From: Azospirillum oryzae
GTDB lineage: Bacteria; Pseudomonadota; Alphaproteobacteria; Azospirillales; Azospirillaceae
Direction of reading: 5' to 3'
Length of the DNA: 64,000 bases
NCBI RefSeq assembly: GCF_900177515.1
Contig: NZ_FXAK01000004.1
Span: forward strand, 186,001-250,000
The position numbers were made by a program, and so were the translations under genes. Positions 54,085 to 63,239 of this stretch are shown one piece after another. Within the stretch, counting starts at the first letter, position 1; every line of letters starts with the position of its first letter. The notes under the pieces were generated by a model that was not told where the DNA came from, did not search any database, and saw only the letters and a program-made list of their open reading frames with translations.

Positions 54085-55956
54085 TCAGGCCGTCTCCTGG
54101 AAGAAGCGCTCGATCGCCCGGATCGACGTGTCGTCGTCGAACAGGACGCCGCATCGTTCGAGGATGCGCTGCCGGACCTGGGCGCGCAGCAGCGGATCGG
54201 TGCCGAGCCGGACTGCCCGGTCGACATAATCGGCCGGATCGCTCGCCACGCAGTCGTCGAGCCCCATCAGCTTGTAGAAGCCCAAGGTGTGGCGCCCGCG
54301 CATGAAGGCGCCGGGCCAGGTCACCACCGGCGTGCCAAAGGCCAGGGCCTCCAGGCTTGTCTTACCGCCGCTGTAATGGAACGGGTCGAGCATGACATCG
54401 GCATCGGCGGTCAAGGCGATGAAATCCGCCGCCGCCAGCCCCGGCAGCAGGCGGATGCGGCCGGCCACATCGGGCCCCTTGGCGGCCAGCCGCCGCACCA
54501 ACGCGGCGCCTTGGCCGCGCGGATCGACGAAGACGAGGATGCCGTCACGGTCCCGCCGCAAGATGGCGATCAGCGCCTCGTCATAGTCGGGGTGAATCTT
54601 GAACAGGCTCTGCGGACAGAGATAGAGCCGGCTCGCGGCAGGCAAGCCGAAATCGATGCGGGTCTTGCGCGGCTCGTCCAGATGCGGGCGCCGGTAGCGG
54701 ACGGTCGGGCCGGGCAGACGGATCAGGCGTTCGCTGTAATGGGCCTCGCCATCCTCCGGCTCCATCGCGTCGCAGCTCAAAAAGCAGTCCAAGGTGGGAA
54801 TGCCCGTGGTGTCCGGGTGCCCCCAGGTCAGGCATTGCAGCGGCGCCAGCCGGGAAAAGGCAAGGAAGTAGGTGAAGGGCGACATGCCGATGTCGGTGTA
54901 GTAGAGGACATCCAGCCGCGTCTCGGCGATGATCCGCCTTGCGGCATCGAGATCGCCCGGAATGTCGACGGCCCGGTCGGCCACCATACGCAGATGGCGT
55001 CGCAGGTTGTCGTCCGGCCCCGGCGTGAGGAACAGCACCACCTCGAAGCGCTCGCGCGACAGCCGCTCGATCAGCCCTTCGTTCAGCATGCCGATGGTGT
55101 GATTGTGGAAATAATCGGAGATGAAGCCGACGCGCAGCCGCCGTCCGGCCCTGTCCTCCGCCCTGGCGGGCTCCCAGCAATGTGCGGCGGTGTAGAGCAA
55201 GGAGGGGCAAGCCTCCCGGTACAAGGCGGCCAGTTCACTGTTCAAGGCGCGATCATCGAGCCCATGATAGGACAGGAAAAAAGAGGTGACGCCGATCTCG
55301 CGCATCGGGTCGGCGATGCGCAGCCCGTGCTCGCGCGCCTGCCGCAGCACCTCGGCGCAGTGGGAGCGGCTTTCCTCGATTTCGGCCACTGAGCGGGGAA
55401 TGACCGGCAAGCTCAGCGCTTCGCGCACCAACAGCCCGTCCCCTCCGCCCAGCCGCCAAGCCCGGCGGTAGGCCCGCCGCGCCTCGTCCAGCCGGCCGTC
55501 GCGCTGGGCCACGATGGCAAGCTTGCGGTAGGCCTCCGCCATTCCGGGTTCCAGTGCCAGCCGGTGCTTGAAGGGAACGAGCGCTTGTTGGTTTCGGCCA
55601 AGGTCGCCCAGGCAGCTTCCCAGCCCGTCGAGCAACCGGGAATTAGCCGGCCGCAGTTGCAAGGCGCGATGGAATGCCGCCGCCGCATCGCCTCTGCGGC
55701 CAAGGGACAGGAGCAGGATGGCCCGGTTCACCGCATAGACCGGCTGGCTTGGGTCGAGAAGCATGGCCGCGCCGATGTGGCCCAGCCCCTCCTCGCCTTG
55801 GCCGGACGCGCACAAGGCGGTGCCGAGGATGTGCCGGGCAACGGCATGATCGGGCGCCAACCGCAGCACTGCCCGCGCGTGCACCGCCGCCTCGACGAAG
55901 TGCCCGGCGGCATGAAGCTGCTGGGCCTGGGTGAAAGCATTCTGGATCGAGGTCAT
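54085..55956 (-). CDS. TPR-repeat O-GlcNAc-transferase-like (SPINDLY/GT41) protein
   Basis: A 623-residue product begins MTSIQNAFTQAQQLHAAGHF. TPR repeats lie at about 5-180 (FVEAAVHARAVLRLAPDHAV; LLSLGRRGDAAAAFHRALQL RPAN; AQRDGRLDEARRAYRRAWRL). The GT41-like region follows: LRVGFISDYFHNHTIGMLNE near 272, DVLYYTDIGMSPFTYFLAFS near 352, CLTWGHPDTTGIPTLDCFLS near 376, YLCPQSLFKIHPDYDEALIA near 455 and DPFHYSGGKTSLEALAFGTP near 524. It retains the overall SPY/OGT pattern but is the most diverged of the three GT41-like proteins here (the GYPxT box is GHPDTT; the CPQSLFK replaces FNN..K). It is the gene nearest the giant repeat protein and on the same strand, so a dedicated relationship is attractive but unproven. 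Confidence 0.88.
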   Translation of the reverse strand: MTSIQNAFTQAQQLHAAGHFVEAAVHARAVLRLAPDHAVARHILGTALCASGQGEEGLGHIGAAMLLDPSQPVYAVNRAILLLSLGRRGDAAAAFHRALQLRPANSRLLDGLGSCLGDLGRNQQALVPFKHRLALEPGMAEAYRKLAIVAQRDGRLDEARRAYRRAWRLGGGDGLLVREALSLPVIPRSVAEIEESRSHCAEVLRQAREHGLRIADPMREIGVTSFFLSYHGLDDRALNSELAALYREACPSLLYTAAHCWEPARAEDRAGRRLRVGFISDYFHNHTIGMLNEGLIERLSRERFEVVLFLTPGPDDNLRRHLRMVADRAVDIPGDLDAARRIIAETRLDVLYYTDIGMSPFTYFLAFSRLAPLQCLTWGHPDTTGIPTLDCFLSCDAMEPEDGEAHYSERLIRLPGPTVRYRRPHLDEPRKTRIDFGLPAASRLYLCPQSLFKIHPDYDEALIAILRRDRDGILVFVDPRGQGAALVRRLAAKGPDVAGRIRLLPGLAAADFIALTADADVMLDPFHYSGGKTSLEALAFGTPVVTWPGAFMRGRHTLGFYKLMGLDDCVASDPADYVDRAVRLGTDPLLRAQVRQRILERCGVLFDDDTSIRAIERFFQETA

Positions 55957-56069
55957 CGGGAGCCGGAGCAGAGTGGAGGCGAAACCGGGTCGCCGTCACC
56001 TGTGCGGCCCCATGGCCGACCTTAGAGCCTGTCGGATGCTTATTGAAGCATCCGTCGCACAAAGAGAAA

Positions 56070-56091
56070 GGGGCGCCCTTGCGGGCGCCCC
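56070..56091 (-). terminator. Rho-independent terminator of the giant repeat gene
   Basis: GGGGCGCCC TTGC GGGCGCCCC forms a perfect 9-base stem with a 4-base loop about 40 bases beyond the stop codon at 56130. Read on the minus strand, the stem is followed by TTTCTCTTTG, a T-rich tract, so it is oriented to end transcription of the giant gene before the GT41-like gene. Confidence 0.85.
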
Positions 56092-56129
56092 TCCCTTTAC
56101 CGTGGTACTTGGGCTCACACCCCCAGCCA

Positions 56130-59100
56130 TCAACCGAGGTTGATGTCCGTGAGCGAGAGCGTCCCAGTGCCGTTGTACACGCCGAGCAGGCGAACCTCGG
56201 TGGTGGCCACCTGGCCGTCGCCGTTGGTATCGACCACCTGGTACAGGCCGCTGCTGGTGCCGTTGTTGGCCAGAACCAGCGTGCTCGCACCGGCCGACGA
56301 GTTCGTCAGCGTACCCAGAGCCGTGCGGAAGTTGGCGAGGCCAGCATCCGTCAGGCTGCCGCTGACGACCGACGTCAGGCTGACCAGTTCATTGGTCATG
56401 CTCACGCCGTTGGTCGCAGCAGACGCCGTCGACAGCGAGGCATCGCCGTTCTTGTCCGCCGTGGTCCGGGCCGTACCGGTCAGCTCCACCTTGTCGGTGC
56501 CCGACTGGAAGTTCGAGACCGAGACGAAGCCGGTGTTCGCACCCAGCGACGCGATGTCGCTGAAGGACGAGTACACCACCGTATCGGTGCCGCTGCCGGA
56601 GAGGGTCAGGCTGTCGCCCGTACCACCCAGGAAGCGGATCGAACCGCTGCTCACCGTGATCGAGTCGGTGCCGGCACCGCCGATCAGCGTCTCGATGCCC
56701 GAAACCACCGTCATCGTCACACCGGTGTCACCCAGGGTGATGACGTCGCTGCCGGTACCGCCGGTCAGCGTCTCGATGCCACGCAGCAGAACGGTGTTGC
56801 CGCCATCGCCGAGGGTGACGCTATCAGTGCCGGCGCCGCCGACCATGATCTCGATCCCGCTCTCGGCCCGCATGGTGACGCCGGTGTCGCCCAGGATCAC
56901 CAGGTCGCTGCCCGCACCACCGATCATGGTGTCGATGCCGCGGGTGATGACGGTGTTGCCCGCCGAACCCAGCGTCACGACATCCGAACCGGTGCCGCCG
57001 ACCAGGAACTCGACGCCCGAAGCCGTCATCGTCACGCCGGCCGAACCGGTGAAGACGATGTCGGTGTTCGCACCGCCGGTCAGGGTGTCGATGCCCGTCA
57101 CGGTGATGGTGTTCGCCGTGTCGCCCAGAGTGATGACGTCGGTGCTGACGCCGCCAATCAGGGTTTCGACGCCACGGGTCAGCAGGGTCGTGCCCGAGGT
57201 GCCGATGGTCACCACGTCGGTGGCAGCGCCGCCAACGAGGATCTCGATCCCCGAACCCAGCGTCATCGTCACGCCGGTGTCGCCCAGGAACACCAGATCG
57301 CTGCCCGCGCCGCCCGACAAGGTGTCGATGCCGCGGGTGATGATGGTGTTGCCCGAGGAGCCCAGGGTCACGACATCCGAACCGGTGCCGCCGACCAGGA
57401 ACTCGACGCCCGAAGCCGTCATCGTCACACCGGCCGTGCTGGTGAAGACGATGTCGGTGTTCGCACCGCCGGTCAGGGTCTCGATGCCCGTCACGGTGAT
57501 GGTGTTCACCGTGTCACCCAGAGTGATGACGTCGGTGCCGACGCCGCCGATCAGGGTCTCGATGCCGCGGGTCAGCAGGGTCGTGCCCGAGGTGCCGATG
57601 GTCACCACGTCGGTGGCAGCGCCGCCAACGAGGATCTCCAGGTTCGCACCCAGGGTCAGCGTGTTGCCGGTGTCACCCAGGATCACCAGGTCGGAACCCG
57701 CACCGCCGATCAGCGTCTCGATGCCGCGGATGGTGGTGGTGTTGCCGGCCGTGCCCAGGGTCAGGACGTCGGTGCCGGCAGAGCCGATCACGTAGTCCGC
57801 ACCCGAGACCATGAGGGTCGAACCAGCCGTGCTGGTGAAGATCACCTCCAGGCCCGTGCCGCCGATCAGCGTCTCGATGTTGGTCGCCACCAGCGTGCCG
57901 CCGGCCGTGCCGATGGTCACCACGTCGGTGCCCACGCCACCGGTCAGCGTCTCGATGCCGCTCACCAGCAGGGTGTTGCCCGCCGTGCCCAGCGTGACGA
58001 TGTCGGAGGCCAAACCGCCGACCAGCGTCTCGATCCCGCCGACGAGCAGCGAGTTGGCCGTGTCGCCCAGCGTGATGACGTCGGTGCCAGCAGAGCCCGT
58101 CAGCGTCTCGATGCCGCGCAGCAGCACCGTGTTGCCGGCCGTGCCCAGCGTGACGACATCCACACCCGTGCCGCCGACCAGGATTTCGAGAGCCGACGCC
58201 AGCAGCGTCGAACCGCCCGAACCCAGGAACACGAGGTCGGAACCCGTGCCGCCCGTGATGGTCTCCAGCGCGTTGGCAACCAGGGTGTTGCCCACGGTGC
58301 CCAGCGTGACGACGTCGGTGCCCACGCCACCGGTCAGGGTCTCCAGACCCGAAACCAGCAGGGTGCTGCCCGCCGTGCCCAGCGAGATCAGGTCGAGGCC
58401 TGCGCCGCCGGCCAGAGTCTCGATGCCCGAAGCCAGCATGGTGGTGCCGGTGTCGCCAATGGTGACGACGTCGGTGCCGACGGAGCCGGTCAGGGTCTCC
58501 AGGCCACGCAGGATCAGGGTGTTGCCGGCGGTGCCCAGCGTGACGACGTCCGAAGCCGTGCCGCCGACCAGGATCTCGATGCCCGAGGCCAGGACGGTGC
58601 TGCCGGCCGAACCCAGGAAGATCACGTCGGTGCCCGAACCGCCGGTGACCGTCTCCAGCAGGTTGGCGAGCAGCGTGCTGCCGGCCGTGCCGATGGTGAT
58701 CAGGTCGGTGCCCACGCCACCGGTCAGGGTCTCCAGACCCGAAACCAGCAGGGTGTTGCCGCCCGTGCCCAGCGTGACGACGTCGTTGCCCGTGCCGCCA
58801 TTCAGCGTCTCGATCAGCGTCACCGCGAGGGTGCTGCCGGCCGAGCCCAGCGTGACGACATCGGAGAGCGTGCTACCGGTCAGGGTCTCCAGACCCGAAA
58901 CCAGCAGGGTGCCGCCCGTCGTGCCGATGGTGATGGCATCGGTGGCAGCGCCGCCGATGATCGTCTCGAACAGCGAGACCGTCGCGGTGTTGGCCGTGTC
59001 GCCCAGCGTCAGGACGTCGGTGCCGACGTTACCGGTCAGCGACTCGATGCCACGCAGCAGCACCGTGTTGCCGGCCGTGCCCAGCGTGACGACGTCGGTG

Positions 59101-62100
59101 CCCACGCCACCGATCAGGATGTCGATGCCCGACACCAGGACCGTCGAGCCGCCCGAACCCAGGTAGACCAGCTCCGAACCCGTGCCGCCGGTGATCGTCT
59201 CCAGCAGGTTGGCAAGCAGCGTGCCGCCAGCCGAACCGATGGTGACGACGTCGGTGCCCACGCCACCGGTCAGGGTCTCCAGACCCGAAACCAGCAGGGT
59301 GTTGCCCGCCGTGCCCAGCGTGATGGCGTCGGTCGCAGCGCCGCCAGCCAGCGTCTCGATGCCCGAAACCACCATGGTGGTGCCGGTATCGCCGATGGTG
59401 ATGACGTCGGTGCCAGCCGCACCCGTCAGGCTCTCCAGGCCACGGACGATGACCGTGTTGCCCGCAGTGCCCAGCGTGACCGTATCGCTGCCCGCACCGC
59501 CGATCAGGAACTCCAGACCGGAAGCCAGGACCGTGTTGCCGGCCGAGCCGAGGAAGACGAGGTCGGTGCCGGCGGCACCCGTGATCGTCTCGATGCCCGA
59601 GGCCAGCAGGGTGCCGCCCACGGTGCTGAGCGTGACGACGTCGGTGCCCACGCCACCGGTCAGGGTCTCCAGCAGCGACACCAGGACGGTGTTGCCGGCG
59701 GTGCCCAGACGGACGACATCGTTGCCGACCTGACCGGTCAGCGTCTCGATACCGGACACCAGGATGGTGTTGCCGAGGACCGAGCCGATGGTGATGACGT
59801 CGGTGCCGGCGCCACCGGTCAGCGTCTCGACGGCCGAGACGAACAGGGTGTTGCCGCCGGTGCCGATGGTGATGGCATCGGTGGCAGCGCCGCCGATGAT
59901 CGTCTCGAACAGCGAAACCGTCGCGGTGTTGCCGGTGTCGCCCAGCGTCAGGACGTCGGTGCCGACGTTACCGGTCAGATCCTCGATGCCGCGCAGCAGC
60001 ACCGTGTTGCCGGCCGTGCCCAGCGTGACGACGTCGGTGCCCACGCCACCGATCAGGATGTCGATGCCCGACACCAGGACCGTCGAACCGGACGTACCGA
60101 GGTAGACCAGCTCCGAACCCGTGCCGCCGGTGATCGTCTCCAGCAGGTTGGCAAGCAGCGTGCCGCCAGCCGAACCGATGGTGACGACGTCGGTGCCCAC
60201 GCCACCGGTCAGGGTCTCCAGACCCGAAACCAGCAGGGTGTTGCCCGCCGTGCCCAGCGTGATGGCGTCGGTCGCAGCGCCGCCAGCCAGCGTCTCGATG
60301 CCCGAAACCACCATGGTGGTGCCGGTATCGCCGATGGTGATGACGTCGGTGCCAGCCGCACCCGTCAGGCTCTCCAGGCCACGGACGATGACCGTGTTGC
60401 CCGCAGTGCCCAGCGTGACCGTATCGCTGCCCGCACCGCCGATCAGGAACTCCAGACCGGAAGCCAGGACCGTGTTGCCGGCCGAGCCGAGGAAGACGAG
60501 GTCGGTGCCGGCGGCACCCGTGATCGTCTCGATGCCCGAGGCCAGCAGGGTGCCGCCCACGGTGCTGAGCGTGACGACGTCGGTGCCGACGTTACCGGTC
60601 AGGGTCTCCAGACCCGAAACCAGCAGGGTGCTGCCCGCCGTGCCCAGCGTGACGGCGTCGGTCGCCGCGCCGCCGGTGATCGTCTCCAGCAGGCTGGCGA
60701 GGACGGTGTTGCCGGCCGAACCCAGGGTGATGACGTCGGTGCCCACGCCACCGGTCAGGGTCTCCAGACCCGAAACCAGCAGGGTGCTGCCCGCGGTGCC
60801 CAGCGTGACGACGTCGGAAGCCGTACCGCCCGTGAGGGTCTCGAGGCCGCTGACGGTCAGCGTGTTGGCGGTGTCGCCCAGCGTGACGACGTCGGTACCG
60901 ACGCCACCGGTCAGAACCTCGATGCCGCGCAGCAGCACCGTGTTGCCGGCCGTGCCCAGCGTGACAACGTCGGTGCCGACACCGCCGACCAGGATCTCAA
61001 GGCCGGAAGCCAGGACCGTGTTGCCCGCGGTGCCGAGGTAGACGAGGTCGGAACCGGTACCGCCGGTGATCGTCTCCAGCAGGCTGGCGAGGACGGTGTT
61101 GCCGGCCGAACCCAGGGTGACGAGGTCGGTGCCGACACCGCCGGTCAGGGTCTCGACCAGGGTGACGCGCAGGGTGTTGCCCGCGGTGCCCAGCGTGACG
61201 ACGTCGGTCGACGCACCACCCGTCAGGGTCTCGATGCCGCCGACGGTCAGCGTGTTGGCGGTGTCGCCCAGCGTGACGACGTCGGTGCCGACGCCACCGG
61301 TCAGGCTCTCCAGACCACGGACGATCAGCGTGTTGCCGGCCGTGCCCAGGGTGACGATGTCGGAAGCCGTATCACCGACCAGGATCTCGACGCCCGAAAC
61401 CAGGACCGTGTTGCCCGTGGTGCCGAGGTAGACGAGGTCGGAACCGCTGCCGCCGGTGATCGTCTCCAGCAGGTTGGTGAGGACGGTGTTGCCGGCCGAA
61501 CCCAGGGTGACGAGGTCGGTGCCGACACCGCCGGTCAGGGTCTCGACCAGGGTGACCAGCAGGGTGTTGCCCGCGGTGCCCAGCGTGACGACGTCGGTGG
61601 CCGTACCGCCCGTGAGGGTCTCGATGCCGCCGACGGTCAGCGTGTTGACGGTGTTGCCCAGCGTGACGACGTCGGTGCCGACGCCACCGGTCAGGAACTC
61701 CAGACCACGGACGGTCAGCGTGTTGCCGGCCGTGCCCAGCGTGACCACGTCGGTGGCGGTGCCGCCAACCAGGATCTCAAGGTTGGAAGCCAGGACCGTG
61801 TTGCCGGCCGAGCCCAGCGTGACGACATCGGTGCCAGCGCCGCCGGTCAGGGTCTCGAGCGCGCCGGCGAGGATCGTGTTGCCGGTCGTGCCCAGCGTCA
61901 CGACGTCGGAGGTCGTGCTGCCGGTGATCGTGTCGATGGCGTTGATCAGCAGGGTGCTGCCGGTCGTGCCCAGCGTGACCACGTCGAGGGCGGTCGTGCC
62001 GGTCAGGGTCTCGATCGCGCCGACCGTGACGGTGTTGCCGCCGGTGCCCAGCGTGACGACGTCGGTGCCGACACCGCCGGTGATCGTGTCGATGGCGTTG

Positions 62101-63239
62101 ATCAGCAGGGTGCTGCCGGTCGTGCCCAGCGTGACCACGTCGAGGGCGGTTGTGCCGGTCAGGGTCTCGATCGCACCGACCGTGATGGTGCTGCCGCCGG
62201 AGGTCAGGATGATCGCATCGGTGCCGATACCGCCCGTCAGGGCCTCGATACCGCCGATCAGCAGGGTGTTGCCCACGCTGTCGAGCGTGATGACGTCGGT
62301 GCCAACACCGCCCGTCAGGGTTTCCAGAGCCGAAACCAGCAGGGTGTTGCCGGCCGTGCCCAGGGTGACGATGTCGGTGCCACCCTGACCGAACAGCGTC
62401 TCAAGGCCGCTGGCCAGAATGGTGTTGCCGGACGTGCCCAGCGCAACGGCGTCGGTGGCCGTGCTGCCAATGATCGTGTCGATCGCGTTGATCAGCAAGG
62501 TGCTGCCGGTCGTGCCCAGCGTGACCACGTCGAGGGCGGTCGTGCCGGTCAGGGTCTCGATCGCGCCGACCGTGATGGTGCTGCCGCCGGTGGCCAGGGT
62601 GATGACGTCGGTGCCCACGCCGCCGGTGACGGCTTCGATGCCGCTGATCAGCAGGGTGTTGCCGGCCGTGCCCAGGGTGACGACATCGGTGCCGACGCCG
62701 CCGGTGATCGTCTCGATCGACGAAACCAGCAGGCTATTGCCCGCGGTGCCCAGGATGACGACGTCGGTGCCCACGCCGCCGGTGATCGTCTCAAGCAGGT
62801 TCACCAGCATGGTGGCACTGGACGAGCCGACCGTGATCACGTCGGTGCCCACGCCGCCGGTGATCGTCTCAAGCAGGTTCACCAGCATGGTGGCACCGGA
62901 CGTGCCGACCGTGATCACGTCGGTGCCCACGCCGCCGGTGATCGTCTCAAGCAGGTTCACCAGCATGGTGGCACCGGACGTGCCGATCGACACCACGTCG
63001 GTGGTGTTGCTGCCCACCAGGGTTTCCAGCAGCGAAACCTGGAGGGTAGAACCGGCAGTCAAGGTGATGAAATCGGTGCCGGTGCTGCCGATCAGGGTCT
63101 CAAGCGTCGAGATAGACACCGTGTTACCGGCAGTCCCGAGCGTGATGACATCGGTACCAACGTTACCGATAATTGTATCGAACTGCCCCAATGTTAGGGT
63201 TGAACCCGTAGTTACGCCTACGGTGTAGGGTCCAGCCAT
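56130..63239 (-). CDS. Giant 26-residue-repeat protein, predicted type I-secreted surface protein
   Basis: A 2369-residue product begins MAGPYTVGVTTGSTLTLGQF, with no N-terminal signal peptide. About residues 14-2190 are roughly 84 copies of a 26-residue unit of the type ETLTGGVGTDVVTLGTAGNT + LLVSGL. Each copy contains one RTX-like GGxGxD core, and the array is very rich in Gly, Thr, Val and Leu, with almost no Cys, Lys or aromatics. This predicts a long beta-solenoid. The last 170 residues differ: GGTGDSLTLSGSGTDTVVYS, then VSVSNFQSGTDKVEL resembles the DFxxGxDxIDL box of RTX secretion domains, and VVDTNGDGQVATTEVRLLGV ends in a calcium-site-like DTNGDG. This fits a C-terminal type I secretion signal. 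It may be an adhesin or S-layer-like protein; no enzyme domain was seen. Confidence 0.9.
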   Translation of the reverse strand: MAGPYTVGVTTGSTLTLGQFDTIIGNVGTDVITLGTAGNTVSISTLETLIGSTGTDFITLTAGSTLQVSLLETLVGSNTTDVVSIGTSGATMLVNLLETITGGVGTDVITVGTSGATMLVNLLETITGGVGTDVITVGSSSATMLVNLLETITGGVGTDVVILGTAGNSLLVSSIETITGGVGTDVVTLGTAGNTLLISGIEAVTGGVGTDVITLATGGSTITVGAIETLTGTTALDVVTLGTTGSTLLINAIDTIIGSTATDAVALGTSGNTILASGLETLFGQGGTDIVTLGTAGNTLLVSALETLTGGVGTDVITLDSVGNTLLIGGIEALTGGIGTDAIILTSGGSTITVGAIETLTGTTALDVVTLGTTGSTLLINAIDTITGGVGTDVVTLGTGGNTVTVGAIETLTGTTALDVVTLGTTGSTLLINAIDTITGSTTSDVVTLGTTGNTILAGALETLTGGAGTDVVTLGSAGNTVLASNLEILVGGTATDVVTLGTAGNTLTVRGLEFLTGGVGTDVVTLGNTVNTLTVGGIETLTGGTATDVVTLGTAGNTLLVTLVETLTGGVGTDLVTLGSAGNTVLTNLLETITGGSGSDLVYLGTTGNTVLVSGVEILVGDTASDIVTLGTAGNTLIVRGLESLTGGVGTDVVTLGDTANTLTVGGIETLTGGASTDVVTLGTAGNTLRVTLVETLTGGVGTDLVTLGSAGNTVLASLLETITGGTGSDLVYLGTAGNTVLASGLEILVGGVGTDVVTLGTAGNTVLLRGIEVLTGGVGTDVVTLGDTANTLTVSGLETLTGGTASDVVTLGTAGSTLLVSGLETLTGGVGTDVITLGSAGNTVLASLLETITGGAATDAVTLGTAGSTLLVSGLETLTGNVGTDVVTLSTVGGTLLASGIETITGAAGTDLVFLGSAGNTVLASGLEFLIGGAGSDTVTLGTAGNTVIVRGLESLTGAAGTDVITIGDTGTTMVVSGIETLAGGAATDAITLGTAGNTLLVSGLETLTGGVGTDVVTIGSAGGTLLANLLETITGGTGSELVYLGTSGSTVLVSGIDILIGGVGTDVVTLGTAGNTVLLRGIEDLTGNVGTDVLTLGDTGNTATVSLFETIIGGAATDAITIGTGGNTLFVSAVETLTGGAGTDVITIGSVLGNTILVSGIETLTGQVGNDVVRLGTAGNTVLVSLLETLTGGVGTDVVTLSTVGGTLLASGIETITGAAGTDLVFLGSAGNTVLASGLEFLIGGAGSDTVTLGTAGNTVIVRGLESLTGAAGTDVITIGDTGTTMVVSGIETLAGGAATDAITLGTAGNTLLVSGLETLTGGVGTDVVTIGSAGGTLLANLLETITGGTGSELVYLGSGGSTVLVSGIDILIGGVGTDVVTLGTAGNTVLLRGIESLTGNVGTDVLTLGDTANTATVSLFETIIGGAATDAITIGTTGGTLLVSGLETLTGSTLSDVVTLGSAGSTLAVTLIETLNGGTGNDVVTLGTGGNTLLVSGLETLTGGVGTDLITIGTAGSTLLANLLETVTGGSGTDVIFLGSAGSTVLASGIEILVGGTASDVVTLGTAGNTLILRGLETLTGSVGTDVVTIGDTGTTMLASGIETLAGGAGLDLISLGTAGSTLLVSGLETLTGGVGTDVVTLGTVGNTLVANALETITGGTGSDLVFLGSGGSTLLASALEILVGGTGVDVVTLGTAGNTVLLRGIETLTGSAGTDVITLGDTANSLLVGGIETLVGGLASDIVTLGTAGNTLLVSGIETLTGGVGTDVVTIGTAGGTLVATNIETLIGGTGLEVIFTSTAGSTLMVSGADYVIGSAGTDVLTLGTAGNTTTIRGIETLIGGAGSDLVILGDTGNTLTLGANLEILVGGAATDVVTIGTSGTTLLTRGIETLIGGVGTDVITLGDTVNTITVTGIETLTGGANTDIVFTSTAGVTMTASGVEFLVGGTGSDVVTLGSSGNTIITRGIDTLSGGAGSDLVFLGDTGVTMTLGSGIEILVGGAATDVVTIGTSGTTLLTRGVETLIGGVSTDVITLGDTANTITVTGIDTLTGGANTDIVFTGSAGVTMTASGVEFLVGGTGSDVVTLGSAGNTVITRGIDTMIGGAGSDLVILGDTGVTMRAESGIEIMVGGAGTDSVTLGDGGNTVLLRGIETLTGGTGSDVITLGDTGVTMTVVSGIETLIGGAGTDSITVSSGSIRFLGGTGDSLTLSGSGTDTVVYSSFSDIASLGANTGFVSVSNFQSGTDKVELTGTARTTADKNGDASLSTASAATNGVSMTNELVSLTSVVSGSLTDAGLANFRTALGTLTNSSAGASTLVLANNGTSSGLYQVVDTNGDGQVATTEVRLLGVYNGTGTLSLTDINLG
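56650..63190 (-). repeat. Tandem array of 78-base (26-codon) repeats
   Basis: The period is exactly 78 bases: for example, the phrase GGTGATCGTCTCAAGCAGG recurs at 62781, 62859 and 62937. Units differ at many positions except in a few recent tandem duplicates. One unit, near 59760-59780, has an extra codon (SVLGNT instead of SAGNT-type), making a 27-residue repeat. Confidence 0.92.
58920..60582 (-). repeat. Recent duplication of a multi-unit block inside the repeat array
   Basis: Bases 58920-59643 and 59859-60582 are nearly identical over about 725 bases (nine to ten units) at an offset of 939 bases, which is twelve 78-base units plus one codon. The rest of the array is much more diverged, so this is a recent internal duplication by recombination or slippage. 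Confidence 0.85.

Noticed and set aside
56650..63190. Regularly spaced similar sequences resembling a CRISPR array
   Set aside because: The 78-base period keeps one reading frame and the unit-to-unit differences are mostly conservative; there are no unique spacers between identical short repeats.
56043..63197. A 2384-codon open frame on the plus strand opposite the giant repeat gene
   Set aside because: It exists because the GC-rich 78-base repeat avoids stops in several frames. Its translation is an Arg/Gly/Asp-rich low-complexity shadow with no ribosome site or known fold. The minus frame has the beta-repeat, secretion-like C-terminus and terminator.
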